The notes: generated by a model not told the origin, from the sequence alone. Positions 45,131-54,076 are shown, counted from the stretch's first letter. The stretch: DNA of 64,000 bases from Streptomyces dengpaensis (GCF_002946835.1 NZ_CP026652.1:4836001-4900000), one strand, 5' to 3'. Program-made: numbers and translations.

Positions 45131-46615
45131 CTACATCCGGCTCAAAGACGCCGCAGCGAACAGCACATCCCGGATCGCCTCACGGTCGCCGTCCTGCCCG
45201 GCGGCGGCCTCCTCGGGCGAGACATGCCCGGCGGCCAGCCGGCAGAACTCGACCCCGTCCAGCGCGACATGCGCCACCTCATGCTCGGCGGCCCCCACCG
45301 CCCCGGGAGAGTCGAGCGGGATCAGCCACTCCCCACCCCCGAACCCCTCGATCTCCAGCCGCAGGCTCCGCCCCGGCTCCCCCGCCTCGACGAGATGCTG
45401 GTGGGCCGGGGCGGACGACAACCCCGCCCGGCGCCGCTCGGCGAGCGACCCGGGCAGCATCCGAGCGGCCAGGTCGATCATCCGGTGCAGATGCCGCGGC
45501 GCGGGCGGCTCGTACGGATAGTCCACGGCGTCCGCGATGTCCCCCGCGTGCACCCAGCACTCGAAGGCCCGGTCCAGCATCGCGTCGCTGAGCGGCAGCT
45601 CGAAGCCGCCGTACGGCACGGCCAGCCGCCCGGAACCTCCCCCACGCTCGGCTTCGCTCGCGCGGGAGGTGCCCCCAACCGCGAACGACACCGTACGGAC
45701 GAGGTTGTGGCTCTGCTCCCGCCAGGGCCCGCGCACGGACCGCGTCGGCGGGAAGTGCGACGCACGCCAGAACGCCTCCGTGCGGCCCGCGGGGGTCGCG
45801 TCCTCGGCGGCGGCCGCGGCCGGGCCGAGCGGGTCCTCCAGGCCCAGCGCCACGGCGACGAGACCGTCGACGCTCAGCAGATGGGCGATGACCCCGGCGA
45901 CCGTCGTACGACGGCTCACGGGCCCGTCGCCCATGAACCAGCGCAGCCGCACGGGCGCGTGCCACTCGGCGCCGCCTACGTCCTGCAGCAGAGCGTCGAG
46001 CCGCGCGACCTCCGCGTCGTACGGAGTCGCCCACTCGGGCACCGGGATGCGCGGCGGGCGCCGGTCGAGGCAGCCCTGCAGGACCCGTGTGCGCAGCGTC
46101 GGGTCGAGGTCGAGGCTCTCGGCCGGGTGCAGCAGTCCCACCGCCTCGCGCAGCCGCAGTGCCTCGTCCGCACACGAGCCGCACTCCCCGAGGTGCTCCT
46201 CGACGGCCGCCGTCTCCTCCGTCGAGCAGGCGGCCAGCGCCCACGCGCCGAGCAGCGACTTCAGTACGGGGTGCTCGAGGACGACCGGCGCGGGCTCGGC
46301 AGCGGCGGCCGACGCCGGCGTGAGCGCGGCGGCAGGCTCGGGCAGCGGCAGCCCGCCGTCTTCGACGGAGGAACGCGGCAGCGGTATACGCGGGGGCGGC
46401 CCCGAGTCCTCACCGTCACCGCGAGCTGACCCGCCGGGGCCCTGAGGTCCCTGGGGTCCTTGAGACCCCCGCGACCCGTCACCCCCACCGGCGGCGCCCC
46501 CGCCCGCCCTTACACCGGCCTGTCCCTCGTACCCCTCATGCCTGTCCTGCCCGTCATGCCCGCCAGGCCCCTCACCCTCGCCGAACGCCTCGAACCGGTC
46601 CGCGCCTCCGTTCAC
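45131..46615 (-). CDS. Zinc-finger (zf-HC2) plus maleylpyruvate isomerase-like protein, anti-sigma candidate
   Basis: A 494-residue protein. A disordered Gly/Gln/Pro N-terminus (GSQGPQGPQGPGG) is followed by a zf-HC2 site (HLGECGSC, with an upstream His) of anti-sigma type, then an MDMPI-like domain (LRWFMGDGPVSRRTTVAGVIAHLLSVDG; AFECWVHAGDIADAVDYPYEPP). The gene overlaps the ECF sigma gene as GTGA, so it is the likely cognate anti-sigma, perhaps sensing redox or mycothiol through the fused domain. Positions 45635-45678 hold a repetitive palindrome read in frame as GGTSRASEAERGGGSG, probably an insertion. Confidence 0.8.
   Translation of the reverse strand: MNGGADRFEAFGEGEGPGGHDGQDRHEGYEGQAGVRAGGGAAGGGDGSRGSQGPQGPQGPGGSARGDGEDSGPPPRIPLPRSSVEDGGLPLPEPAAALTPASAAAAEPAPVVLEHPVLKSLLGAWALAACSTEETAAVEEHLGECGSCADEALRLREAVGLLHPAESLDLDPTLRTRVLQGCLDRRPPRIPVPEWATPYDAEVARLDALLQDVGGAEWHAPVRLRWFMGDGPVSRRTTVAGVIAHLLSVDGLVAVALGLEDPLGPAAAAAEDATPAGRTEAFWRASHFPPTRSVRGPWREQSHNLVRTVSFAVGGTSRASEAERGGGSGRLAVPYGGFELPLSDAMLDRAFECWVHAGDIADAVDYPYEPPAPRHLHRMIDLAARMLPGSLAERRRAGLSSAPAHQHLVEAGEPGRSLRLEIEGFGGGEWLIPLDSPGAVGAAEHEVAHVALDGVEFCRLAAGHVSPEEAAAGQDGDREAIRDVLFAAASLSRM
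45635..45678. repeat. REP-like palindrome inserted in a coding region
   Basis: CCTCCCCCACGCTCGGCTTC then GCTCGCGCGGGAGGTGCCCCC. The arms CCTCCC and GGGAGG flank a loop with GAGCGAAGC. From memory this is a scattered Streptomyces hairpin usually found between genes. Here it lies inside the zinc-finger gene and keeps its frame. Confidence 0.6.
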
Positions 46616-47193
46616 CGAGCACCCCCGTATTCGGGCGGAGCGCCGGTGGTGCCGGTGTCATGGGCGGTGGACAGGAGCTGGAGGCCGAGGCGGAGCCGGC
46701 GGCGGGCCTCGTCCTCGGTGACGCCGAGGTCGGCGGCGGCCTGGCGGTAGTCACGGCGCTCGAAGTACGCGAGCTCAAGGGCGGCGCGCAGTGGGGCCGG
46801 CATGGACGTGACGATGTAGTCGGCGCGGGCGGCGACGGACGCGCTGCGCACCTTGCGCTCCAGCTCCTCGGTGGTGCCCCGGCCGCCCCGGGCGAGCGCG
46901 GCGGTCTCGGTCGCGCGCAGCCGCTGCACGGCGAGGCTGTGGGTCAGCGTGGCGACCCAGGAACGCATCGGGCCCTGTTTGGGGTCGTACGCGTCGGGGT
47001 TCTCCCAGATGTGGGCGAACACCTCGCGTGTGATGCCGTCCGCGGCCTGCTCGTCCCCGAGTACGCGGTGGGCGAGGCCGTGCACGAGCGAAGCGAACCG
47101 GTCGTAGAACTCACCGAGCGCGGCCGCCTCCCCGCGTGCGAGCCGTTGCTGCATCTTGCGGTCCCAGCGGGGCGGTGCGTCCTTCTTCGCCAT
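46612..47193 (-). CDS. ECF-type RNA polymerase sigma factor
   Basis: A 193-residue sigma factor. Region 2 is ALGEFYDRFASLVHGLAHRVLGDEQAADGITREVFAHIWENPDAYDP, with the usual QGPMRSWVATLTHSLAVQRLR continuation. Region 4 (MPAPLRAALELAYFERRDYRQAAADLGVTEDEARRRLRLG) carries the HTH for -35 binding. The following gene encodes a zf-HC2 protein, overlapping, so it is the likely anti-sigma. The start at 47193 has AGGGGG nearby. The target promoters are unknown. Confidence 0.9.
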   Translation of the reverse strand: MAKKDAPPRWDRKMQQRLARGEAAALGEFYDRFASLVHGLAHRVLGDEQAADGITREVFAHIWENPDAYDPKQGPMRSWVATLTHSLAVQRLRATETAALARGGRGTTEELERKVRSASVAARADYIVTSMPAPLRAALELAYFERRDYRQAAADLGVTEDEARRRLRLGLQLLSTAHDTGTTGAPPEYGGAR

Positions 47194-47540
47194 GCGGCCC
47201 CCTCGCCCTGGTCGTGCCCGGCGCCTGTCCCAGTTCAGCTTGTGTGCCCTGCTGTCTCGAATGTAGTCGGCACGTCCGACAGCACACGCCCCTTTACTTC
47301 AATGCGCGCCCCTGAACGGCCCGTAGATGCTGAAAGTCAGCCGCTCTTACTCATCGAATCCGATCGAACCAGACCGTAGGCGTCCGAAATAGATCGCTCG
47401 CTCCGCGTTTTCGACCGTACACAGACGTTTCTTCCTTCGCGGACCGGTGTTTCATGGGACGACGGCGGGGCAGCCGCGCTGAAGGGAAGCGTAGGAACTG
47501 CTTCCGCTTTGGATGGGCGAGGCGAGCGAGAGGCGTTGTG
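47194..47540. other. 347-bp divergent region sigma factor / STAS protein
   Basis: No gene was recognised. A small inverted repeat GTCGG-CACGT-CCGAC occurs near 47265-47280. The STAS frame stays open upstream to 47454 but has no ribosome site there. It probably holds both promoters. Confidence 0.5.
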
Positions 47541-47915
47541 GTGACGCTCAGGATGACCGACGGCGACGAGGGTGAGTGGGCCGTGCTGCGGGTGGCGGGC
47601 GAGCTGGACCTCGTGACGTCACCGGTGCTGCGCCAGCGGGTGCACGACGCGGTGGCGGAGGGCCGCCGCAGTCTTGTCCTCGACCTCTCCGAGGTCCTCT
47701 TCTGCGACTCCAGCGGTGTCGGCGTCCTCATCGCCACCCGCCGGCTCCTCCGCTCCTGCCAGGGCCGCCTGCGCCTGATCCTGCCCGCCCAGGGCGCGCA
47801 GGAGGGCTCCCACGTCAACCGTGTCCTCGCCGCCCTCGGCGTCCGCCGCCTCTTCGACGTGTACCCGGACGTCCCCACGGCCGTCGACGAGGAGTCGAGC
47901 CCCCTGTCGGCGTGA
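47541..47915 (+). CDS. Anti-sigma factor antagonist (STAS domain)
   Basis: A 124-residue STAS protein of the SpoIIAA/BldG type. LRVAGELDLVTSPVLRQRVHDAV is followed by LVLDLSEVLFCDSSGVGVLIATRR, in which the DSSG Ser is the residue phosphorylated by the anti-sigma kinase. The C-terminal GVRRLFDVYPDVPTAVDE is normal. It would bind an anti-sigma ATPase and release a sigma factor; a candidate ATPase is encoded at 54077. The GTG at 47541 or ATG 47553 may be the start. Confidence 0.88.
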   Translation: MTLRMTDGDEGEWAVLRVAGELDLVTSPVLRQRVHDAVAEGRRSLVLDLSEVLFCDSSGVGVLIATRRLLRSCQGRLRLILPAQGAQEGSHVNRVLAALGVRRLFDVYPDVPTAVDEESSPLSA

Positions 47916-48135
47916 CGCCGTTCCACGCGACGCCGACCGCAGCACCGACCGTCGGCATGACTCCGCTCACCCAGGCCGGGACACATCACCACACAGTTGT
48001 CCCAGAATTCCCGCGGTCTTGGTACAACCGTCGTTTTCCCTCTCGCGCGGTGGCCATCGCGTCGTACGCTCCGTCACGGATGAACCCCCAGTCCGGAACA
48101 GAGTCCGGCTGAGATGTGAGGCGGTCCCAACACAC

Positions 48136-48648
48136 ATGGTCAGCACCGAGTACGAGCGCCGGATTGCCGCCCGGTTCGCCGGCTTCGACCAAGACGGCAA
48201 TGGCTACATCGACCGGGAGGACTTCAACGCCGCGACCAAGGCGGTCCTCACCGAGTTCGGTACGACGGCCCGCTCCGACAAGGGCCAGGCCCTGTACGTC
48301 GGCGCCGAGGCGTTCTGGCAGGGCATGGCCGGGATAGCGGACCGGGACGGCGACCAGCGGATCACCCGCGAGGAGTTCGTGAGCGGCGCCGTGAAGCGGC
48401 TGCGCGACAACCCCGACCGGTTCGCCGAGATCGCCCGCCCCTTCCTGCACGCGGCCCTCGCGGTCGCGGACGCGGACGGGGACGGCCGGGCCACCGTCGC
48501 CGACACCGCGCGCGTGCTCAAGGCCCTCGGGGTCCGCGAGGACGTCGCCGAGACGGCCGCCGCCGCCCTCGACGCGGACGCGGACGGCAAGGTCGGCGAG
48601 ACGGAGATCGTGTCCGCGTTCGCCCGCTACTTCACCGTGCCCGAATAG
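48136..48648 (+). CDS. EF-hand calcium-binding protein (CabD-like)
   Basis: A 170-residue calmodulin-like protein with four EF-hand loops: DQDGNGYIDREDF, DRDGDQRITREEF, DADGDGRATVADT and DADADGKVGETEI. The first two have full acidic ligands including the last Glu or Asp position; the third has a Thr-Asp end and is weaker. Length and layout match S. coelicolor CabD. It may buffer or sense Ca2+ in development. ATG 48136 is preceded by GAGGCGG. Its end overlaps the acyl-CoA ligase gene by 22 bp, tail to tail. Confidence 0.87.
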   Translation: MVSTEYERRIAARFAGFDQDGNGYIDREDFNAATKAVLTEFGTTARSDKGQALYVGAEAFWQGMAGIADRDGDQRITREEFVSGAVKRLRDNPDRFAEIARPFLHAALAVADADGDGRATVADTARVLKALGVREDVAETAAAALDADADGKVGETEIVSAFARYFTVPE

Positions 48649-50168
48649 CGTTCGCGCAGCTTGTACTTGAGTACCTTCCGCAGGGTTTCGTTGCGCGGAA
48701 GGGCGTCCACCACCTCCAGCCGCTCCGGCAGCTTGTGGACGGACAGCCCTTCCGCGCGCAGGTAGGACGTCACGGCGGACAGGGTCAACTCGTCGGCGCC
48801 CGGCGGCTGTTCCACCACCGCGCACACCCGCTCCCCGCGCTCGGCGTCGGGCAGACCGATCACGGCGGCATCCCCGACGGACGGGTGCCGGTGCAGCAGA
48901 TCCTCGATCTCCTTGGCCGAGATGTTCTCGCCCTTGCGGATGATGATGTCCTTCAGACGGCCGGTGAGGACCAGGTGCCCGCTCTCCGTCAGATACCCCA
49001 CATCCCCGGTGGCCAGGAACCCTTCCCCGTCGAACGCCTCCGCCGTCTGCGCCGGGTCCAGGTACCCCTGGCACACGGCTTCCCCGCGCAGCCGTACTTC
49101 GCCGTCGACGCCGTACGGCTGAGACGCGCCCTTCCCGTCCACGATCCGTATCTCCATCCCCTCCGGCGGCCGCCCCTCCGTCGTCGCCAGGTTCTCCGCC
49201 GTGTCGTCCGGCGCCCCCATCGTGATCATCGGGACCTCGGTCATCCCGTACCCGTGGGTGAGCTGTACGCCCATCTCGCGGACGACGGAGTGGTAGACCT
49301 CGGGCGGCTTCGGCGCCCCGCCGCCTGCGAGCAGGCGCAGACTCGGAATCACCGGCACGCCCGGCCGCTTGCGCTGTTCGGCGAGGAACATCGAGTAGAA
49401 GGCGGTCGAACCGCCCGCCACCGTCACGCCGTGCCGGCGATAGCCCTCCAGGGCGGCGGGCAGCGCGAAGTGCTCGAACATCACCGCCGGGAAGCCGTAC
49501 AGCAGCAGCATCACCGTGTAGTCGGGCCCGGCGATATGGGCGTACGGGAACGCCATCGAGCCCACGTCGTCGGCCGACAGACGCAGCGCGTGCGCGAGGC
49601 ACGAGCCGCCCGCGATCAGCGATCGGTCCGTGTGCAGGACGCCCTTGGGGTCGGAGGTCGTGCCCGAGGTCCAGTAGATCCAGCGCACGGAGGTGCCGTC
49701 GGCGGGCGGAGCGGGGAGTACGGCGGGGTCGCCGTCCGGCAGGACGTCGTACGCCTCGAAGACGCCCTTCGCGCCGAGCCGCCGCGCCATCGCCGTGTGG
49801 TCGAAGCCGCGCCACTCGCCCGGGACGGCGACGTACTCGGCCTGGGACTCCCGTAGCGCGAAGCCCACTTCGCGGTCGCGGTAGAAGGGGATGACCGGGG
49901 ACTGTACGGCGCCGAGGCGGGCCAGCGCGAAGGACAGCAGCGCGGTCTCGATACGGGTGGGCAGCTGCCAGGCGACCACCGTGCCGGGGCGTACGCCCAT
50001 GTCGTACAGACCCGCGGCCACCCGCTCGGAGCGGTCGCGCAGTTCGCCGAAGGACAGCGAGCGGTCGTCCTGGAGGAGGACGGGCCGGTCGGGGGTGAGG
50101 GCGGCGCGGCGTGCGACCAGTTCCCAGAGCGTGCGCGAGGCACCCAGCGCGTGTGCGGTGTCGTTCAC
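48627..50168 (-). CDS. AMP-forming acyl-CoA ligase (cyclohexanecarboxylate-CoA ligase-like)
   Basis: A 513-residue ANL ligase. The P-loop IYWTSGTTSDPKGVLHTDRS, THGYGMTEVPMI, GHLVLTGRLKDIIIRKGENISAKE and the C-terminal LPRNETLRKVLKYKLRE (catalytic Lys) are present. It would activate a carboxylic acid, and its likeness to cyclohexanecarboxylate-CoA ligases suggests a cyclic one. GTG 50168 has GGGGAGG 6 bp upstream. It faces the amidohydrolase operon across a 178-bp region with two copies of the palindromic operator, so it is probably co-regulated with it. Confidence 0.87.
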   Translation of the reverse strand: MNDTAHALGASRTLWELVARRAALTPDRPVLLQDDRSLSFGELRDRSERVAAGLYDMGVRPGTVVAWQLPTRIETALLSFALARLGAVQSPVIPFYRDREVGFALRESQAEYVAVPGEWRGFDHTAMARRLGAKGVFEAYDVLPDGDPAVLPAPPADGTSVRWIYWTSGTTSDPKGVLHTDRSLIAGGSCLAHALRLSADDVGSMAFPYAHIAGPDYTVMLLLYGFPAVMFEHFALPAALEGYRRHGVTVAGGSTAFYSMFLAEQRKRPGVPVIPSLRLLAGGGAPKPPEVYHSVVREMGVQLTHGYGMTEVPMITMGAPDDTAENLATTEGRPPEGMEIRIVDGKGASQPYGVDGEVRLRGEAVCQGYLDPAQTAEAFDGEGFLATGDVGYLTESGHLVLTGRLKDIIIRKGENISAKEIEDLLHRHPSVGDAAVIGLPDAERGERVCAVVEQPPGADELTLSAVTSYLRAEGLSVHKLPERLEVVDALPRNETLRKVLKYKLRERYSGTVK

Positions 50169-50194
50169 GACGAGCCTCCCCTGCGGCCATGTAC

Positions 50195-50209
50195 CTGACG
50201 GGCTGTCAG
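50195..50209. promoter_or_regulatory. Palindromic operator, site 1
   Basis: CTGACGGGCTGTCAG, an inverted repeat matching the regulon consensus TCTGACGGNCCRTCAGA at most positions. It lies 27 bp before the ligase start. Confidence 0.65.
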
Positions 50210-50282
50210 ATGGTGGCCAGAGCGTAGGCCGCACCGCCTTGTCGGTCCAGAGGTGCGGGACTAGCCTGCTTCCTGGAAACTT

Positions 50283-50299
50283 TCTGACGGTCCATCAGA
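50283..50299. promoter_or_regulatory. Palindromic operator, site 2
   Basis: TCTGACGGTCCATCAGA, symmetric apart from the centre and one pair. It lies 48 bp before the amidohydrolase start; with site 1 it can regulate both divergent genes. Confidence 0.7.
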
Positions 50300-50346
50300 T
50301 TCATAGGGACCGGCAGGCGGGAACGCCCGCCGGGCGGAGGGGAACC

Positions 50347-51534
50347 ATGACGGAACTGCCCCGCATCATCAGCGTCGACGACCATGTGATCGAGCCCGCG
50401 CACCTCTTCGAGACCTGGCTGCCGCGGAAGTACCGCGAGCGCGGCCCGAAGCCCCTCACCGCCGGCATCGGGGAACTGGCCTACGTCGGCGGCAAGTACC
50501 GGATCACGATGGACCCGGAAGGACCGCCCACCGACTGGTGGATCTACGAAGACCTCGAGTTCCCGTACAAGCGCAACATCGCCGCCGTCGGCTTCGACCG
50601 CGACGAGATGACCCTGGAGGGCATCACGCGCGCGGAGATGCGGCGCGGCTGCTGGGACCCCGTCGAGCGCCTCAAGGACATGGACCTCAACCATGTCGAG
50701 GCCAGCCTCTGCTTCCCCACCTTCCCCCGCTTCTGCGGACAGACGTTCGCCGAGGCGCACGACAAGGAGGTGGCCCTGGCCTGCGTGCGCGCGTACAACG
50801 ACTGGATGGTCGAGGAGTGGTGCGGCGACAGCGGCGGCCGGCTGATCCCGCTGTGCCTGATCCCGCTGTGGGACATCGACCTGGCGGTCGCCGAGATCCG
50901 GCGCAACGCGGCACGGGGCGTCAAGGCCGTGACCTTCTCGGAGATCCCCACCTACCTGGGGCTGCCCTCCATCCACACCGGCTACTGGGACCCCTTCTTC
51001 GCGGTCTGCCAGGAGACGGGCACGGTCGTGAACATGCACATCGGTTCGTCGTCGCAGATGCCCGCCGCGTCCCCGGACGCGCCGCCCGCCGTCCAGGCGT
51101 CGCTGTCCTTCAACAATGCGATGGCGTCGATGATGGACTTCCTGTTCAGCGGCGTACTGGTGAAGTTCCCGCGCCTCAAACTCGCCTACTCCGAGGGCCA
51201 GATGGGCTGGATCCCGTACGCCCTGGAGCGCGCCGACGACGTCTGGCGGGAGCACCGCGCCTGGGGCGGGGTCCGCGACCTCGTTCCCGAGCCCCCGTCG
51301 ACGTACTACTACCGGCAGATCTTCTGCTGCTTCTTCCGCGACCAGCACGGTGTCGCCTCCCTGGACGTGGTCGGCCGCGACAACGCCACCTTCGAGACGG
51401 ACTACCCGCACGTCGACTCGACCTTCCCGCACACCAAGGAGGTCGCCCTCGACCATGTGAAGGGCCTCGACGACGAGACCATCCACAAGTTGATGCGGGG
51501 CAACGCGATCCGCATGCTGGAACTGGACCTGTAG
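50347..51534 (+). CDS. Amidohydrolase-family protein (ACMSD-like metal-dependent hydrolase/decarboxylase)
   Basis: A 395-residue TIM-barrel amidohydrolase_2 protein. IISVDDHVIEP (metal-ligand DxH, a variant of the family's HxH), ALERADDVWREHRAW and ATFETDYPHVDSTFPHTK (catalytic Asp with a nearby His) are the expected motifs; VNMHIGSSSQMP carries the strand-5 His. Members decarboxylate or hydrolyse ring acids in catabolism. AGGGGAACC precedes ATG 50347. It heads an operon with two acyl-CoA dehydrogenases, so it may act on a ring-derived CoA ester. The substrate is unknown. Confidence 0.85.
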   Translation: MTELPRIISVDDHVIEPAHLFETWLPRKYRERGPKPLTAGIGELAYVGGKYRITMDPEGPPTDWWIYEDLEFPYKRNIAAVGFDRDEMTLEGITRAEMRRGCWDPVERLKDMDLNHVEASLCFPTFPRFCGQTFAEAHDKEVALACVRAYNDWMVEEWCGDSGGRLIPLCLIPLWDIDLAVAEIRRNAARGVKAVTFSEIPTYLGLPSIHTGYWDPFFAVCQETGTVVNMHIGSSSQMPAASPDAPPAVQASLSFNNAMASMMDFLFSGVLVKFPRLKLAYSEGQMGWIPYALERADDVWREHRAWGGVRDLVPEPPSTYYYRQIFCCFFRDQHGVASLDVVGRDNATFETDYPHVDSTFPHTKEVALDHVKGLDDETIHKLMRGNAIRMLELDL

Positions 51535-52688
51535 TGGACCTCGCGTGCACCCCGGAAGAGGAGGATTTCCGGGCGCGGCTGCGCGAGTGGCTCGCCCAGG
51601 CGCTTCCGTCGCTGCCCCCGAAGCCGTCCTCCGACGACTGGCCGGGGCGGCGCGCGTACGACCTCGGGTGGCAGCGGATGCTGTACGACGCCGGGTACGC
51701 GGGACTGCACTGGCCCGTCGACGCGGGAGGCCGGGGCGCCACCCCGACGCAGCACCTCATCTACCTCGAGGAGACGGAAAAGGCGGGCGCCCCCTACGTA
51801 GGGGCCAATTTCGTCGGCCTGCTGCACGCCGGACCCACCATTGCCTCCGAAGGAAGTGCCGAACAGCGGGCGCGCTGGCTGCCGCCCGTGCTGCGCGGCG
51901 AGGAGGTCTGGTGCCAGGGCTTCAGCGAACCCGGCGCGGGCTCGGACCTCGCGGCGCTGCGCACGCGCGCGTGGCGGCACGGCGACGACTACGTAGTGAG
52001 CGGGTCCAAAATCTGGACCTCTCACGCGGAGGTCGCCGACTGGTGCGAACTGCTGGTCAGGACGGACCCCACCGCCCCCAAGCACCGCGGCATCTCGTGG
52101 CTCGCCATGCCCATGGACGCGCCGGGAATCACCGTCCGGCCGCTGCGCACGCTCGCGGGCTCCGCCGAGTTCGCCGAGGTCTTCCTCGACGAGGTGCGCA
52201 TACCGGTCGCCCACCGCGTCGGCGCCGAGAACGACGGCTGGCGCGTGACCATGGTGACCCTGTCCTACGAACGCGGCACCGCATTCGTCGGCGAGGTCGT
52301 CGCCTGCCGCCGCGTCCTTGGCGAACTCGCCCGCGAGGCTCGGAAGAACGGCCGCTGGGACGATGCCGTACTGCGCCGCCGTCTCGGCCGGCTCAACGCC
52401 GAGTTCCGGGCGCTGTGGCGGCTCACGCAGTGGAACGTCAGCGCGGCGCAGCGGACCGGCGGGGTGCCCGGAGCCGGCGGCTCGGTCTTCAAGCTGCGGT
52501 ACTCGCACGCGCGCCAGGAGCTGTACGACGCCGCCGCCGAGCTCCTGGGCCCCGAGGCGCTCGACCTCGGCCGGGACTGGACCCTCGACCGGCTCTCATC
52601 CCTGTCGTACACCATCGCGGCCGGCACCTCGCAGATCCAGCGGAACATCGTGGCCGAGCGGATCCTGGGCCTTCCCAAGGGGCGGTGA
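51534..52688 (+). CDS. Acyl-CoA dehydrogenase (large subunit-like)
   Basis: A 384-residue ACAD. GLHWPVDAGGRGATPTQHLIYLEE at the N-terminus, WCQGFSEPGAGSDLAALRT, SGSKIWTSHAEVADWC and the C-terminal IAAGTSQIQRNIVAERILGLPKG, with the usual FAD and dimer contacts. It resembles the FadE-type members that act in hetero-complexes; the neighbour downstream is a shorter ACAD that probably completes an alpha2beta2 enzyme, as in steroid catabolism. The GTG at 51534 overlaps the preceding TAG by one base. Confidence 0.88.
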   Translation: MDLACTPEEEDFRARLREWLAQALPSLPPKPSSDDWPGRRAYDLGWQRMLYDAGYAGLHWPVDAGGRGATPTQHLIYLEETEKAGAPYVGANFVGLLHAGPTIASEGSAEQRARWLPPVLRGEEVWCQGFSEPGAGSDLAALRTRAWRHGDDYVVSGSKIWTSHAEVADWCELLVRTDPTAPKHRGISWLAMPMDAPGITVRPLRTLAGSAEFAEVFLDEVRIPVAHRVGAENDGWRVTMVTLSYERGTAFVGEVVACRRVLGELAREARKNGRWDDAVLRRRLGRLNAEFRALWRLTQWNVSAAQRTGGVPGAGGSVFKLRYSHARQELYDAAAELLGPEALDLGRDWTLDRLSSLSYTIAAGTSQIQRNIVAERILGLPKGR

Positions 52689-52697
52689 GTTCGAAAA

Positions 52698-53597
52698 GTG
52701 GACTTCCAACTCACAGATGATCAAGAGGCGTTGAAGGCAGGCGTGCGGGAGCTGCTGACCGCGCGCTTCGGCCACGCCGAGCTGCGGGCCGCCGCGGACG
52801 GCGGGCCGCCCGCCCTCGACCGGGCGCTGTGGCGCGAGCTGGGCGAGGCCGGGTTCTTCGCGCTGCGCCTGCCGGAGGCGGACGGCGGAGTCGGACTCGG
52901 TCTCCCGGAAGCGGTGTTGGCCTTCGAGGAGGCGGGGCGGGTGCTGCTGCCCGGCCCGCTGATCGCGACGCACCTCGCGGCGGGCGTGGTCGACGGGGCG
53001 GCCACCGGCGAGGCCGTGGTGGCCGCCGTGGACGGGGTGCACGTGGAGTGGCTGGACCAGGCCGATGCCGTACGAGGAGACGCGGCCGGCGCACAGCCGC
53101 TGAGGTCGGTCGATCCGCTGACTCCGCTGCACAGGGTGCCTGCGGCCGGGGTTCCCCTGGAGGCCGACCCCGAAGCCGTACTCCTCACCTCCCTCCTCAC
53201 CGCCGCCGAACAGCTCGGCGGCGCCGCCCGTACCTGCGAGCTGGCCGTGCAACACGCCCGGGCACGCAAGCAGTTCGGGCAGCCGATCGGGGCCTTCCAG
53301 GCGGTGCAGCATCTGTGCGCGCGGATGCTGGTGCGGGTGGAGGTGGCCCGCGCGGCCGTTTACGCGGCCGCCGTGACCGCCGACCCGGCGGATGTCGCGG
53401 CGGCCCGGCTGCTCGCCGACGAGGCCGCCGTGCGCGGCGCCCGCGACTGCCTTCAGGTGCACGGCGGCATGGGCTTCACCTGGGAGTCCGATGTCCATCT
53501 GCACCTCAAGAGGGCGTGGATACGGACGCAGCGCGCGGGCGGCACTACGGAGTGTGAGGAGATGTTGGCCGACGACCTCTTGGCCGGAGCGGGCTGA
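52698..53597 (+). CDS. Short acyl-CoA dehydrogenase, probable partner subunit
   Basis: A 299-residue ACAD, about 80 residues shorter than usual. FQLTDDQEALKAGVRELLTAR and GFFALRLPEADGGVGLGLPEAVLAFEE form the N-terminal helical domain. The middle beta-domain is reduced (no clear TEPGAGSD loop), and the C-terminal part has QHARARKQFGQPIGAFQAVQH and VHGGMGFTWESDVHLHLKRAW. The lost substrate loop suggests it supplies half of an active site shared with the preceding dehydrogenase, as in heteromeric FadE pairs. GTG start 10 bp after the previous stop. Confidence 0.85.
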   Translation: MDFQLTDDQEALKAGVRELLTARFGHAELRAAADGGPPALDRALWRELGEAGFFALRLPEADGGVGLGLPEAVLAFEEAGRVLLPGPLIATHLAAGVVDGAATGEAVVAAVDGVHVEWLDQADAVRGDAAGAQPLRSVDPLTPLHRVPAAGVPLEADPEAVLLTSLLTAAEQLGGAARTCELAVQHARARKQFGQPIGAFQAVQHLCARMLVRVEVARAAVYAAAVTADPADVAAARLLADEAAVRGARDCLQVHGGMGFTWESDVHLHLKRAWIRTQRAGGTTECEEMLADDLLAGAG

Positions 53598-54076
53598 ACG
53601 GGCCCTGTGCTGGCGCGGAGTGAGAAGGGCGCCGCCGAATGTCGCGGATCGTGGCCCACCGGAATCACGGAGCGTTGATACCGGGTTGTGTCCTACGCGT
53701 GACTTGTCACGGTCTGGAGTCGGCGCCGGGCTCCGGTACCTTGTGTGAGATGCGAGTGGTTCTGAGGCTGAGCCATCCCGGTGTTGCCCTTGGGGCGACT
53801 CCGGACCCGGCGATGCACGCCGCTCTCACGGCAGGGCGGACGTCCGCGCCTGCCAGTTCGACTCCCCGTAGCGAGCGTCGCACAGTATGCCGCACGCGTA
53901 CTGCTTCGCGCTGGAATATGCCCGAAGCGCTTGTTGGGGTGACTGTACGTCAACCATGCTGTCTCGCAAGGGGATCACGTTCCGTGATCCTTGTTCTGGC
54001 CATGCAGAAAATGGCTACGATCGTGGCCCTTGTGAGGCGCGAGGCGATGTGTCCGCCGGTTCGGATGGTGTGAGCG
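53598..54076. other. 479-bp intergenic region, possible leader ORF
   Basis: An open frame runs from ATG 53750 to TGA 54073, ending just before the next gene, but its composition is not convincing. Its last part from ATG 54002 gives MQKMATIVALVRREAMCPPV..., a possible short leader. No hairpin of note. A promoter could not be placed with confidence. Confidence 0.4.
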
